A stretch of DNA of 64,000 bases, taken from the NCBI GenBank assembly GCA_002083775.1, contig MTEI01000004.1:1-64000 (forward strand). The letters run 5' to 3'. This document shows positions 18,742-26,148 of the stretch, piece by piece. The notes beneath the pieces were generated by a model, which saw only the letters and a list, made by a program, of their open reading frames with translations, made no database searches and had not been told where the DNA came from. This DNA is from Rhodoferax ferrireducens. GTDB lineage: Bacteria > Pseudomonadota > Gammaproteobacteria > Burkholderiales > Burkholderiaceae_C. Position 1 is the first letter of the stretch. The number at the start of each line of letters is the position of its first letter. The position numbers were made by a program, and so were the translations under genes.

Positions 18742-20598
18742 ATGAGCCACCCCACCCCACCCCAGAATAAAACAGCCGCTGACCCTGCGGCCCCCGACGT
18801 CGTCAAACCGAGCAACTTTTTACGCCAGATCATCGAAAGCGACCTTGAAAAAGGCACCTACGCCAGCCGCCACTGGGGCGGCAGCCCCGGTGACGCCGCG
18901 CACCACGCCGCAGGCCCGCTGGACCCCGCCAAAATCCGCACCCGTTTCCCGCCCGAACCCAATGGGTACCTGCACGTGGGCCACGCCAAAAGCATTTGCC
19001 TGAACTTTGGCCTGGCTCGTGATTACGGCGGCGTGTGCCACCTGCGGTTTGACGACACCAACCCCGAAAAAGAAGACACCGAATACGTTGACAGCATCAT
19101 CGACTCGGTGAAATGGCTCGGCTTTGACTGGAGCCAGCCCGGCAACACCCTGCCGTACCAGGCCAGCGACTATTTCGACTTCATGTACCGCGCAGCGGAA
19201 TACCTGATTGAAGCCGATTACGCCTATGTGGACGAACAAACGCCCGACGAAATGCGCGCCAACCGCGGTGACTTTGGCAAACCCGGTATGGACAGCCCCT
19301 ACCGCAACCGCACGCCTGCCGAGAATTTGGAGCGTTTTCGGCAGATGGCCCAAGGGCTACATGAAGATGGTGCTATGGTTTTGCGCGCCAAGATCGATAT
19401 GGCCAGCCCCAACATCAACATGCGCGACCCGGCCATCTACCGCATCAAACACGCCGAACACCACAACACCGGCAACAAATGGTGCATCTACCCAATGTAC
19501 ACCTTTGCCCACCCGATTGAAGACGCGCTGGAGCAGATCACCCACAGCATCTGCACGCTGGAGTTTGAAGACCAGCGGCCGTTTTACGACTGGCTGATGG
19601 ACCGCCTCTCGGAAACGGTCACGCTTTCCGATGGCCGTGTCATTGGCGGCCTGCTGGCACAGCCCGCGCCGCACCAGTACGAATTTGCCCGCTTGAACCT
19701 GACCTACGTGATCACCAGCAAGCGCAAGCTGGCAGCGCTAGTGAACGAAAACAAGGTCAACGGCTGGGACGACCCGCGCATGCCAACCATCGTCGGCCTG
19801 CGCCGCCGGGGCTACACCCCCGCTGCCCTGCAAGCCTTTGCCGAACGCATTGGCGTCACCAAAAGCGACAGCTGGATCGACTACAGCACGCTGGAAGGCT
19901 GCCTGCGCGAAGACCTGGAGCTCAAAGCCCACCGTGGTTTTGCCGTGCTGAACCCGGTGAAACTGGTGCTGACAAACTGGGACGAGCTCATGGGCGCCGG
20001 GCACCTGGAACCCTGCACCCAGCCCGCCCTGCCCCACCCGCCCGACGGCGTTGAGGCCCACACACGCCACTTCACGATTGGCAAAGAGGTGTGGATCGAG
20101 CGCGAAGACTTCTGTGAAGTGCCGCCCAAGGGCTTCAAGCGTTTGTTCCCAGGCAACAAGGTGCGCCTGAAAGGCGGCTACGTCATCGAATGCACCGGCT
20201 GCACCAAAGATGCCGATGGCAAGATTACCGAAGTGCTGGCCACGGTGGTGCCCGACACCAAAAGCGGCACCCCTGGCAGCGACAGCGTCAAGGTCAAAGC
20301 CGCCATCACCTGGGTGGGCGTGAATGATGGCGTGAACGCCGAAGTGCGCCTGTACGACCGCCTGTTCCTGGACGCCCAGCCCGACGCGGGCGGCAAAGAC
20401 TACCTGGAAATCCTGAACCCCAACAGCCTGAAAGTCATCACCGCGATCGTCGAGCCCTCACTGGCCAACGCAGCAGCGGGCCAGAACTTCCAGTTTGAGC
20501 GGCATGGGTACTTTGTGGCGGACCGGGTGGACCACGTTCAAGGTTCCAAGCCGGTGTTTAACTTGGCGGTGGGGTTGAGGGATAGTTGGGGGAAGTAG
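18742..20598 (+). CDS. glnS: Glutaminyl-tRNA synthetase
   Basis: A class I synthetase that charges tRNA-Gln. The HIGH-type motif PPEPNGYLHVGHAKS (about residues 71-85) and the KMSKS-type VITSKRKL are present, with a C-terminal anticodon-binding beta-barrel region. At 618 residues it is slightly longer than the E. coli enzyme (about 554), owing to an N-terminal extension and a C-terminal insertion. ATG 18742 (MSHPTPPQNK) is preferred over an ATG seven codons upstream. It is divergent from the DUF2157-like gene. Confidence 0.96.
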   Translation: MSHPTPPQNKTAADPAAPDVVKPSNFLRQIIESDLEKGTYASRHWGGSPGDAAHHAAGPLDPAKIRTRFPPEPNGYLHVGHAKSICLNFGLARDYGGVCHLRFDDTNPEKEDTEYVDSIIDSVKWLGFDWSQPGNTLPYQASDYFDFMYRAAEYLIEADYAYVDEQTPDEMRANRGDFGKPGMDSPYRNRTPAENLERFRQMAQGLHEDGAMVLRAKIDMASPNINMRDPAIYRIKHAEHHNTGNKWCIYPMYTFAHPIEDALEQITHSICTLEFEDQRPFYDWLMDRLSETVTLSDGRVIGGLLAQPAPHQYEFARLNLTYVITSKRKLAALVNENKVNGWDDPRMPTIVGLRRRGYTPAALQAFAERIGVTKSDSWIDYSTLEGCLREDLELKAHRGFAVLNPVKLVLTNWDELMGAGHLEPCTQPALPHPPDGVEAHTRHFTIGKEVWIEREDFCEVPPKGFKRLFPGNKVRLKGGYVIECTGCTKDADGKITEVLATVVPDTKSGTPGSDSVKVKAAITWVGVNDGVNAEVRLYDRLFLDAQPDAGGKDYLEILNPNSLKVITAIVEPSLANAAAGQNFQFERHGYFVADRVDHVQGSKPVFNLAVGLRDSWGK

Positions 20599-20640
20599 GG
20601 TCAGCGGCTCTGCTATTCGGCCCAAAGCCGTGGGGAAAAC

Positions 20641-21546
20641 TCAGTCAAAAAACTCTTCATCGACCTTTTTGATCTGAATCGTTTCCTCTACACGGCACCC
20701 AATGTCATAGCGAATCATCAGTCTCGTTAACAGATTGCCGTCAATGAGCACGATACGCTTGCTCAAAAGATCTGCTGTTTCCTTTGCCGCTGGTGAAAAA
20801 CTGGATGTCGTGACGAACAATCCCTTGCTTGCCTTGAATCGATCGAGAGAGCCAAAAAAATCGCGGATGTCTCCGGCCGAAACTTTGTTGTCGGCATAGC
20901 GCTTTGCCTGAACGTAGATTCGATCCAGGCCCAATGCATCTTGGTCGATCACACCGTCCACTCCACCATCACCACTCTTGCCCAATGCACGCCCTGCATC
21001 AGCGGCAGATCCGCCGTAGCCCATGGCCACAAGCAGTTGAACAACCAAACGCTCGAAAAAATCTGGAGGTGCTGCTAAAACTTTGCCTAAGAGTTCTGCG
21101 CTGAGTGATTTATCCAACTCGGCATGCGCTGATCGAATAATTTCGTCTGGCGTCAAATTCTTAAGGTTGACCGCAGGGATCGCTGGAATTTCAGAAGATT
21201 GACCACCACCCTCCCTGAACAACCGGAAGTCAGGAAATGTTTCCAAAAACTTGATGTTGATCGACGTCGGGGGAGCAGCCAGCACCGCGCGTCCTTTTTC
21301 ACTGATAACAAAGCAACCACGACGGGTCATGTCGATCAAGCCAGCTTTTCCAAGGTAACTCTTCGCCCAATTCACCCGATTGGCAAAAGTGGTCTGTTTA
21401 CCGGAAGGTAACAACTCCGAAAGCTCAGCATCATTCAGCCTCAGTTGGGAGCCCAGCGCGCTCACCACCTCAGAAATCTTCACTTCACCATTGGCAGACG
21501 CCCGCAAAACCGGAAGCATCAAGGACTGAAAATCGGGTATGGCCAT
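20641..21546 (-). CDS. Mrr-family restriction endonuclease
   Basis: A 301-residue protein with an N-terminal winged-helix-like Mrr_N domain (about 1-95) and a C-terminal Mrr catalytic domain (about 165-285). The PD-(D/E)xK-type motif is visible as GDGGVDGVI followed by IYVQAKRY (D-Q-K). Mrr proteins are type IV restriction enzymes that cut modified DNA. The gene is visibly richer in AT than its neighbours and lies between glnS and an MNT-domain gene, which suggests a horizontally acquired defence gene. No methyltransferase is nearby, as expected for type IV. Confidence 0.88.
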   Translation of the reverse strand: MAIPDFQSLMLPVLRASANGEVKISEVVSALGSQLRLNDAELSELLPSGKQTTFANRVNWAKSYLGKAGLIDMTRRGCFVISEKGRAVLAAPPTSINIKFLETFPDFRLFREGGGQSSEIPAIPAVNLKNLTPDEIIRSAHAELDKSLSAELLGKVLAAPPDFFERLVVQLLVAMGYGGSAADAGRALGKSGDGGVDGVIDQDALGLDRIYVQAKRYADNKVSAGDIRDFFGSLDRFKASKGLFVTTSSFSPAAKETADLLSKRIVLIDGNLLTRLMIRYDIGCRVEETIQIKKVDEEFFD

Positions 21547-21672
21547 GAAAGCAAGTCCTCCACTTGTTTTTATCTTGACTCGATTATCGACGTAGAAATA
21601 TACCTATCTAAACTGGTGGCGGGTAGCACTTGCAGGCTTGACAGCTTAGTGTGCCGCTGCACGATGCTTCTC

Positions 21673-21735
21673 TTTACATAGCTGATAGCGCTTATTGCAA
21701 AAGGGCTATCAGCATTTTTGGCTTACATTTTTTAA
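21673..21735 (+). repeat. Dispersed hairpin repeat, copy C
   Basis: TAGCTGATAGCGCTTATTGC followed by AAAAGGGCTATCAGC, then ATTTTTGGCTTACA. It matches the consensus seen in copy D (TTATTGCAAAAGGGCT). Here the outer arms CTGATAG/CTATCAG also pair. It lies upstream of the MNT-domain gene. Confidence 0.7.
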
Positions 21736-21747
21736 AAAACCCAAAAA

Positions 21748-21776
21748 GGGTATGATCATCCCCAATATGGGTATGA
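21748..21776 (+). promoter_or_regulatory. Putative operator/promoter of the MNT-domain regulator
   Basis: Two direct copies of GGGTATGA (21748-21755 and 21769-21776) are spaced 21 bases apart, two helical turns, with CCCAAT before the second. TATGAT (21751-21756) in the first copy is a good -10 hexamer, and the second copy contains the proposed ATG, so the mRNA leader would be very short. The same arrangement recurs at 23314-23342. Confidence 0.5.
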
Positions 21777-22390
21777 CGATCAATCCAACCGAGTCAACTT
21801 CGCTTGCAGACGCGCTTTTCCCTAAGGTGCGCCAACGGATACTGGCCGTGCTGTTTGGGGCGCCTGACCGCAGCTTTTACGCCAACGAGTTGATCGCGCT
21901 GGCAGCTTCAGGCACGGGCGCGGTACAGCGGGAGCTGGCCAATTTGTCAGAGTCCGGGTTGCTCACCGTCAACAAGCAAGGCAACCAGAAACATTACCAG
22001 GCCAACGCGAACGCGCCGGTGTTTGCCGAAATTCGCTCGCTGGTGCTCAAAACCATGGGATTGGCCGATGTGTTGCGCCATGCGCTGAGCCCGTTGGCGG
22101 CGCAGATCGACTTTGCTTTTGTATACGGGTCGGTGGCGCGCCAGCAAGACACCGCGCAGAGTGATGTGGACGTGATGATCGTCAGCACCAACCTGGGTTA
22201 TGGCGAGGTGTTTGGCGCGCTGGAGCAGGCGGCCGTGTCGCTCGGACGCAAGGTCAACCCCACGCTCTACACCCCGCAGGAATGGTCCAAACGCTTGGCG
22301 CAAGACAGCGCCTTTGTCACCCGCGTGGTGCAGCAACCCAAAATTTGGCTGATTGGAACCGAGGAACAAATCCATGCACCCAGCGCTTGA
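21773..22390 (+). CDS. MNT-domain nucleotidyltransferase with winged-helix N-terminus
   Basis: A 205-residue protein. The N-terminal winged-helix region (about 10-75, FYANELIALAASGTGAVQRE) looks like a transcriptional regulator. The C-terminal part has the minimal nucleotidyltransferase motif G119-S120 with S130-D131-V132-D133. MNT proteins pair with HEPN ribonucleases in toxin-antitoxin modules, where the MNT can AMPylate the toxin. The HEPN gene that should follow is present only as a short remnant (22374-22550). ATG 21773 (MTINPTES) is chosen; ATG 21752 is also in frame. Confidence 0.85.
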   Translation: MTINPTESTSLADALFPKVRQRILAVLFGAPDRSFYANELIALAASGTGAVQRELANLSESGLLTVNKQGNQKHYQANANAPVFAEIRSLVLKTMGLADVLRHALSPLAAQIDFAFVYGSVARQQDTAQSDVDVMIVSTNLGYGEVFGALEQAAVSLGRKVNPTLYTPQEWSKRLAQDSAFVTRVVQQPKIWLIGTEEQIHAPSA

Positions 22391-22550
22391 TAACTTGAGT
22401 GGCCCCGGCAAGTCGCTCAAGGCAGAAGCACCAGACACGAATGAGCTGGCAGGCTTGATTCGCACCGGCCTGGCCCGCCTGCAGGACGCACGCCTGGTTA
22501 CGGACTTGATTACCGCTACAGACGCGTTGGCCAAAGCTATTCAAAAGTAG
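22374..22550 (+). pseudogene. Truncated HEPN-domain toxin remnant
   Basis: The 58-residue frame MHPALDNLSGPGKSLKAE, then LAGLIRTGLARLQDARL, resembles the N-terminus of HEPN partners of MNT proteins. It ends after about 45 homologous residues, where such proteins continue to about 130 with the RxxxxH active site. That region is missing. It overlaps the MNT gene end, as intact HEPN genes do. The change is probably an internal deletion. The identification rests on recognition of the N-terminal pattern and context. Confidence 0.55.
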
Positions 22551-22557
22551 ACGGGGC

Positions 22558-23199
22558 ATGAGCGAAACAAACCACCAACCCTTCGTGATCGGTGTCGCAG
22601 GGGGTAGCGGCAGCGGCAAGTCAACGGTCACGCGCCAGGTGCTGGCGTCCATCGGGCAGGACATGGCGTCGGTGTTGTACCAGGACGACTACTACCTGGA
22701 CCAGTCCGACATGTCGCGCGAGGCACGGCGCAAAACCAATTACGACCACCCGCAGGCGTTTGACTGGCCGCTGATGGTGCAGCACCTGCAGGCACTGCGC
22801 CGTGGCGAGCCGATTAAGATGCCGCGCTACGACTTCACGCAGGACAACCGCGCCAGCCAGACCATTCCCATCAAGCCCGCGCCGGTGATTGTGGTGGAGG
22901 GCCTGTTTGCGCTGTTTGATGCCGACCTGCGCAAGATGATGTCGCTGAAAATTTTTGTCGACACCGCGCCAGACGTGCGCTTTATCCGCCGCCTGCAGCG
23001 CGACATGGCCGAGCGCGGCCGCAGCGCCGAGAGCGTGATCAACCAGTACCTGGACACCGTGCGCCCAATGCACAAGCAGTTCATCGAGCCCACCAAGCGC
23101 CATGCCGACGTGATCCTGCCGCACGGCGCCAACGGGCCAGCGGTGGACATCATCACCACCAAGGTGCTGACCCTGATCCGCGATCTGGATCGCGCTTAA
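22558..23199 (+). CDS. udk: Uridine kinase
   Basis: Phosphorylates uridine and cytidine in pyrimidine salvage. The Walker A GGSGSGKST (residues 15-23), the DDYYLD substrate loop, the NYDHPQAFDW motif and VVEGLFAL are all characteristic. The 213 residues match the E. coli enzyme (213). It starts eight bases after the HEPN remnant and lacks an obvious relation to it. Confidence 0.97.
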   Translation: MSETNHQPFVIGVAGGSGSGKSTVTRQVLASIGQDMASVLYQDDYYLDQSDMSREARRKTNYDHPQAFDWPLMVQHLQALRRGEPIKMPRYDFTQDNRASQTIPIKPAPVIVVEGLFALFDADLRKMMSLKIFVDTAPDVRFIRRLQRDMAERGRSAESVINQYLDTVRPMHKQFIEPTKRHADVILPHGANGPAVDIITTKVLTLIRDLDRA

Positions 23200-23238
23200 G
23201 GGCATGGTGGCGTGGTGTGGCGCTGCCAGCCACTACGT

Positions 23239-23295
23239 TCTTGATAGCTTTTAGCCCTTATTGCAAAAGGGCTAGAGGGTGATTTGGCATATAAG
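23239..23295 (+). repeat. Dispersed hairpin repeat, copy D
   Basis: TTGATAGCTTTTAGCCCTTA, loop TTGCA, AAAGGGCTAGAGGG, then TGATTTGGCATATAA. It is one of the best matches to the consensus. It lies downstream of udk, where its stem could end transcription. Confidence 0.75.
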
Positions 23296-23313
23296 TATTT
23301 GCAAACTCATTTT

Positions 23314-23342
23314 GGGTTCGATCCAACCCAATTTGGGTATGA
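23314..23342 (+). promoter_or_regulatory. Second operator-like site, upstream of the GIY-YIG-like gene
   Basis: GGGTTCGATC (from 23314) and CCCAATTTGGGTATGA (23327-23342) match the arrangement at 21748-21776. The two GGGT starts are 21 bases apart in both, and GATC plus CCCAAT-TGGGTATGA are shared. The following gene starts at 23383. Confidence 0.45.
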
Positions 23343-23382
23343 AACCCCTGTATCACCCAGTTGACAATGGACGCTACCCACC

Positions 23383-23709
23383 ATGCCCCGCCGCAAGCAC
23401 CACCACGTCTATGTGATTGAACTGTCCAAGGACGTGCTCTTTGAGCCGCGCTTTCGGAAGAACAACCCTGATTACATCGAGGGCAAGCCGTGCGTGTACG
23501 TGGGCATGACCGGGCTGGACCCGGATGTTCGTTTTGACAAACACAAGGCCGGCATTCAGGCCAACAGTTATGCGCAGAAATACGGCCTGCGCTTGCTGCC
23601 GGACCTGTACGAAGCATTCAACCCCATGCGCTACAAGGACGCGGTGGACAAAGAGATCGAGATCGGTATCGATCTGCGCTCAGCGGGGTTTGGTGTTTGG
23701 CAGGCTTGA
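23383..23709 (+). CDS. GIY-YIG-like small protein
   Basis: A 108-residue protein. HVYVIEL near the start and CVYVGMTGLDPDVRFDKHKAG resemble the GIY-YIG core with its following conserved Arg. This family includes DNA-cutting enzymes and uncharacterised single-domain proteins. The motif here is a variant (VYV/VYVG), so catalysis is unproven. The gene is preceded by an operator-like site shared with the MNT-domain gene 1.6 kb upstream. ATG 23383 fits the start of homologous-looking proteins (MPRRKHHHVYV). Confidence 0.6.
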   Translation: MPRRKHHHVYVIELSKDVLFEPRFRKNNPDYIEGKPCVYVGMTGLDPDVRFDKHKAGIQANSYAQKYGLRLLPDLYEAFNPMRYKDAVDKEIEIGIDLRSAGFGVWQA

Positions 23710-23769
23710 GGCGTGATGCGTCAGTCGAATCTGTGTAGCATGCAGCTTTTGCACCTTGAGAGGTTCGCC

Positions 23770-24138
23770 ATGTCCAGCTACATGCTCCTGATCATCGAGC
23801 CACCGGCCCAGCGCGCCACCCGCACCGAAGCGCAGGGCCGTGAGGTTTACGCCCGCATGCAAAGTTTTGGCAACGGCCTGCGCCAGCAGGGCAAGCTGCT
23901 GGCGGTGGCGTCGCTGGCGTCGCAGGCCAGCGCGGTGCGTGTGAGTGGGGTGGACGGCGATTGCCGTGTGCTGGACGGCCCTTTTTCTGAAGCCAAGGAA
24001 ATGGTCGGAGGTTTTTTCATGATCGATTGCGCCAACCTGAACGAGGCGGTGGCCATCGCCCGGCACTGCCCGGCGGCCGAGTGGGCCACGGTGGAGGTGC
24101 GCGCACTCGCGCCCTGTTACGACGACAGCCAGGCTTGA
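23770..24138 (+). CDS. YciI-like DGPF-domain protein (1)
   Basis: A 122-residue ferredoxin-fold protein of the YCII-related family. The name-giving motif appears as VLDGPFSEAKEMVGGFF (about residues 63-79). Such DGPF proteins are genetically linked to ECF42 sigma factors, and one lies 2 kb downstream. The biochemical role is unknown. ATG 23770 follows GAGAGG (23758-23763) at good spacing, which selects it over upstream ATGs. Confidence 0.87.
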   Translation: MSSYMLLIIEPPAQRATRTEAQGREVYARMQSFGNGLRQQGKLLAVASLASQASAVRVSGVDGDCRVLDGPFSEAKEMVGGFFMIDCANLNEAVAIARHCPAAEWATVEVRALAPCYDDSQA

Positions 24139-24171
24139 TCTGAGCGCTGGGGTTTGTACTGAGATGGGTGA

Positions 24172-24198
24172 TGTCGAAAACGCCCGGCCTGTTTCGTC
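24172..24198 (+). promoter_or_regulatory. Putative ECF42-type promoter
   Basis: TGTCGA (24172-24177), 17 bases, then CGTC (24195-24198) fit the TGTCGA/CG(A/T)C pattern described for ECF42 sigma factors. It lies 84 bases upstream of the SRPBCC gene and in the right direction to transcribe the following four genes and the sigma gene. Confidence 0.6.
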
Positions 24199-24281
24199 GT
24201 ACCTATAGAAGCCATCGAGTTGGCTTCACACGAGGCACGGCAAACCCGCCGCCGCCCGCGTCAACCACTTTGGAGTGCCCC

Positions 24282-24725
24282 ATGACCACCCAGCATTTCG
24301 ACATCTTCATCCGCGCCCCGCCCAAGCAGGTGTGGGCAACCATGCTGCAGTCGCCCACCTACGAGCGCTGGACCGCCGCCTTCTGCGAAGGCTCGCGTTT
24401 TGAAGGCTCTTGGGACGAAGGCCAGCAGATCCGTTTTCTCAACCCGCAAGGCCTGGGCATGGTGGCAGAGATCGCGGCGCATCGGCCGGCCGAATTTGTC
24501 TCGATCCGCCACCTGGGCATGATCGGCCAGGGTGTGGAAGACACCACCAGCAACGCGGCGAGCATTTGGACGCCGTGTTTTGAAAACTACACCTTCACCC
24601 TTGATGCGGGCGGCACCCGCTTGCGTGTTGACTGCGACGAGTTCGGCGACTGTGCGGACTGGATGGCACAGACCTGGCCCAAGGCGCTGCAGGCCCTCAA
24701 GACACTGTGTGAAACCCCCACCTGA
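24282..24725 (+). CDS. SRPBCC-fold (START/AHSA1-like) protein
   Basis: A 147-residue protein of the hydrophobic-ligand-binding SRPBCC superfamily. The pattern IRAPPKQVWATMLQSPTYERW at the start (around residues 9-29) and the late TWPKALQALK helix fit the helix-grip fold. The ligand is unknown. It lies first behind the ECF42-type promoter, 11 bases before a VOC gene, so it is probably part of the ECF42 regulon. Confidence 0.85.
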   Translation: MTTQHFDIFIRAPPKQVWATMLQSPTYERWTAAFCEGSRFEGSWDEGQQIRFLNPQGLGMVAEIAAHRPAEFVSIRHLGMIGQGVEDTTSNAASIWTPCFENYTFTLDAGGTRLRVDCDEFGDCADWMAQTWPKALQALKTLCETPT

Positions 24726-24736
24726 AGGAGAAACCC

Positions 24737-25156
24737 ATGAGCACCGTCACCGTTCCCATGTGTTCCGTCGTGCACTTCGAGATGCCGTACAAGGACCGCG
24801 AGCGCGCCGAGCGTTTTTACGCCGCCGCCTTCGGCTGGACCCACCAGTTCCTGGGCCCCGAGATGGGCGACTATGTTCTGGTTACCACCGCGCCCGCAGG
24901 CGCCCACCCACCGATGCCGCCCGAAGCCGCGCTGGGCTCCATCAACGGCGGCCTGTTCCCCTTCAAGGTCGACTGGCCGATGCAACATCCCTCGGTGGTG
25001 ATCGGGGTGGACGACATCCGCGCCGCCATGCAACGCGTCAAGGCGGCGGGCGGTGAGGTGATCGGTGAACCCATGGTCATTCCCGGTGTGGGCGAATACG
25101 TGGTGTTCCGCGACACCGAAGGCAACCACAACAGCATGATGCAGCCGAAGATGTGA
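24737..25156 (+). CDS. VOC-family protein (1)
   Basis: A 139-residue glyoxalase/bleomycin-resistance/dioxygenase-superfamily protein with two beta-alpha-beta-beta-beta units. VVHFEMPYKDRERAERFYAAAFGW opens the first (about residues 12-35), and the second ends in EYVVFRDTEGNHNSMMQ. A good AGGAG site lies at 24725-24729. The reaction is unknown. It sits within the ECF42-linked cluster. Confidence 0.88.
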   Translation: MSTVTVPMCSVVHFEMPYKDRERAERFYAAAFGWTHQFLGPEMGDYVLVTTAPAGAHPPMPPEAALGSINGGLFPFKVDWPMQHPSVVIGVDDIRAAMQRVKAAGGEVIGEPMVIPGVGEYVVFRDTEGNHNSMMQPKM

Positions 25157-25270
25157 CCACCCCGTTGCTTGCTCGCTGCGCGTAGCCGCATACCCCTCAA
25201 GGTGCAACACCAGCGGCCCGGCGGAGCCGGTTCCGCGGTGTTCTGGCCTTGCATTTACAGAGGAACAACC

Positions 25271-25693
25271 ATGCGATTCATCATCTTCGTCAAATCCTGC
25301 CCCGAGTTCGAGGCCGAGGTCACGCCCGCCGCGCCGGAAGAACTCATGGCCGACATGGCCGCCTACCACGAAGAGTTGGCGCGCGCGGGCGTGCTGCTGG
25401 ACGGCAGCGGCCTGCACCCCAGCCGCACCGGCTGGCGCATCCACTACGACGCGACTGGCCAGCGGGTGGTGGACGGCCCGTTTGCCGAGGCCAAGGAGCT
25501 GATCGCCGGTTACACGCTGATCCAGGTGAGCTCGCGCGACGAGGCCCTGGAATGGAGCCGCCGTTTCCCCAACCCCGCCGGGCGCGGCAAAGAGGCCGTG
25601 ATTGAACTGCGCCAGCTCATCGAGCTCAACGAGTTCCCGCCCAGCGATGCGCTGGACAAGTTCAAGCAGCTGGAAGCCAGCCAGAAAACCTGA
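25271..25693 (+). CDS. YciI-like DGPF-domain protein (2)
   Basis: A 140-residue YCII-related protein with the motif VVDGPFAEAKELIAGY (about residues 62-77). It differs clearly from the first copy, so it is not a recent tandem duplicate. The DGPF pairing with an ECF42 sigma factor is a conserved gene neighbourhood in many bacteria. ATG 25271 is chosen by the homologous start MRFIIFVK and the AGAGGA site just upstream. Confidence 0.88.
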   Translation: MRFIIFVKSCPEFEAEVTPAAPEELMADMAAYHEELARAGVLLDGSGLHPSRTGWRIHYDATGQRVVDGPFAEAKELIAGYTLIQVSSRDEALEWSRRFPNPAGRGKEAVIELRQLIELNEFPPSDALDKFKQLEASQKT

Positions 25694-25728
25694 ACCTTGC
25701 GCACTTAACAACGACCAGGAGACCCACC

Positions 25729-26139
25729 ATGTTTCGCCAAATCTTTGTCAACCTGCCCATCAAGGACATGGCCCGTTCACAGGCCTTCTTCAAGGCGCTG
25801 GGCCTTTCGTTCAACCCGCGCTTCACCAACGAACAAGGCGCCTGCCTGGAGATTGGCGAGAACTTCTACGCCATGCTGCTGGTGGAACCGTTCTTCCAGG
25901 GCTTCACCAAAAAGCCCATCAGCGATGCCCACCAAAGCACCGAAGTGCTGCTGGCGCTGTCGGTTGACAGCCGTGCCGAGGTCGACGACGTGATCGCCAA
26001 GGCTGTGGCCGCCGGTACCACCACGCCCAATGCGCCGCAAGACCACGGGTTCATGGTCCAGCACGGTTTTGCCGACCTGGACGGCCACCAGTGGGAGGTG
26101 TTCTGGATGGACGAAGCAGCGGCGCCCGCGCAGATGTGA
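25729..26139 (+). CDS. VOC-family protein (2)
   Basis: A 136-residue VOC protein (MFRQIFVNLPIKDMARSQAF, then FFKALG). It ends in the usual DLDGHQWEVFWMD. This type is common next to DGPF and sigma-factor genes. A GGAG site lies at 25719-25722. It ends ten bases before the sigma-factor start. Confidence 0.88.
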   Translation: MFRQIFVNLPIKDMARSQAFFKALGLSFNPRFTNEQGACLEIGENFYAMLLVEPFFQGFTKKPISDAHQSTEVLLALSVDSRAEVDDVIAKAVAAGTTTPNAPQDHGFMVQHGFADLDGHQWEVFWMDEAAAPAQM

Positions 26140-26148
26140 AAACGGCGC

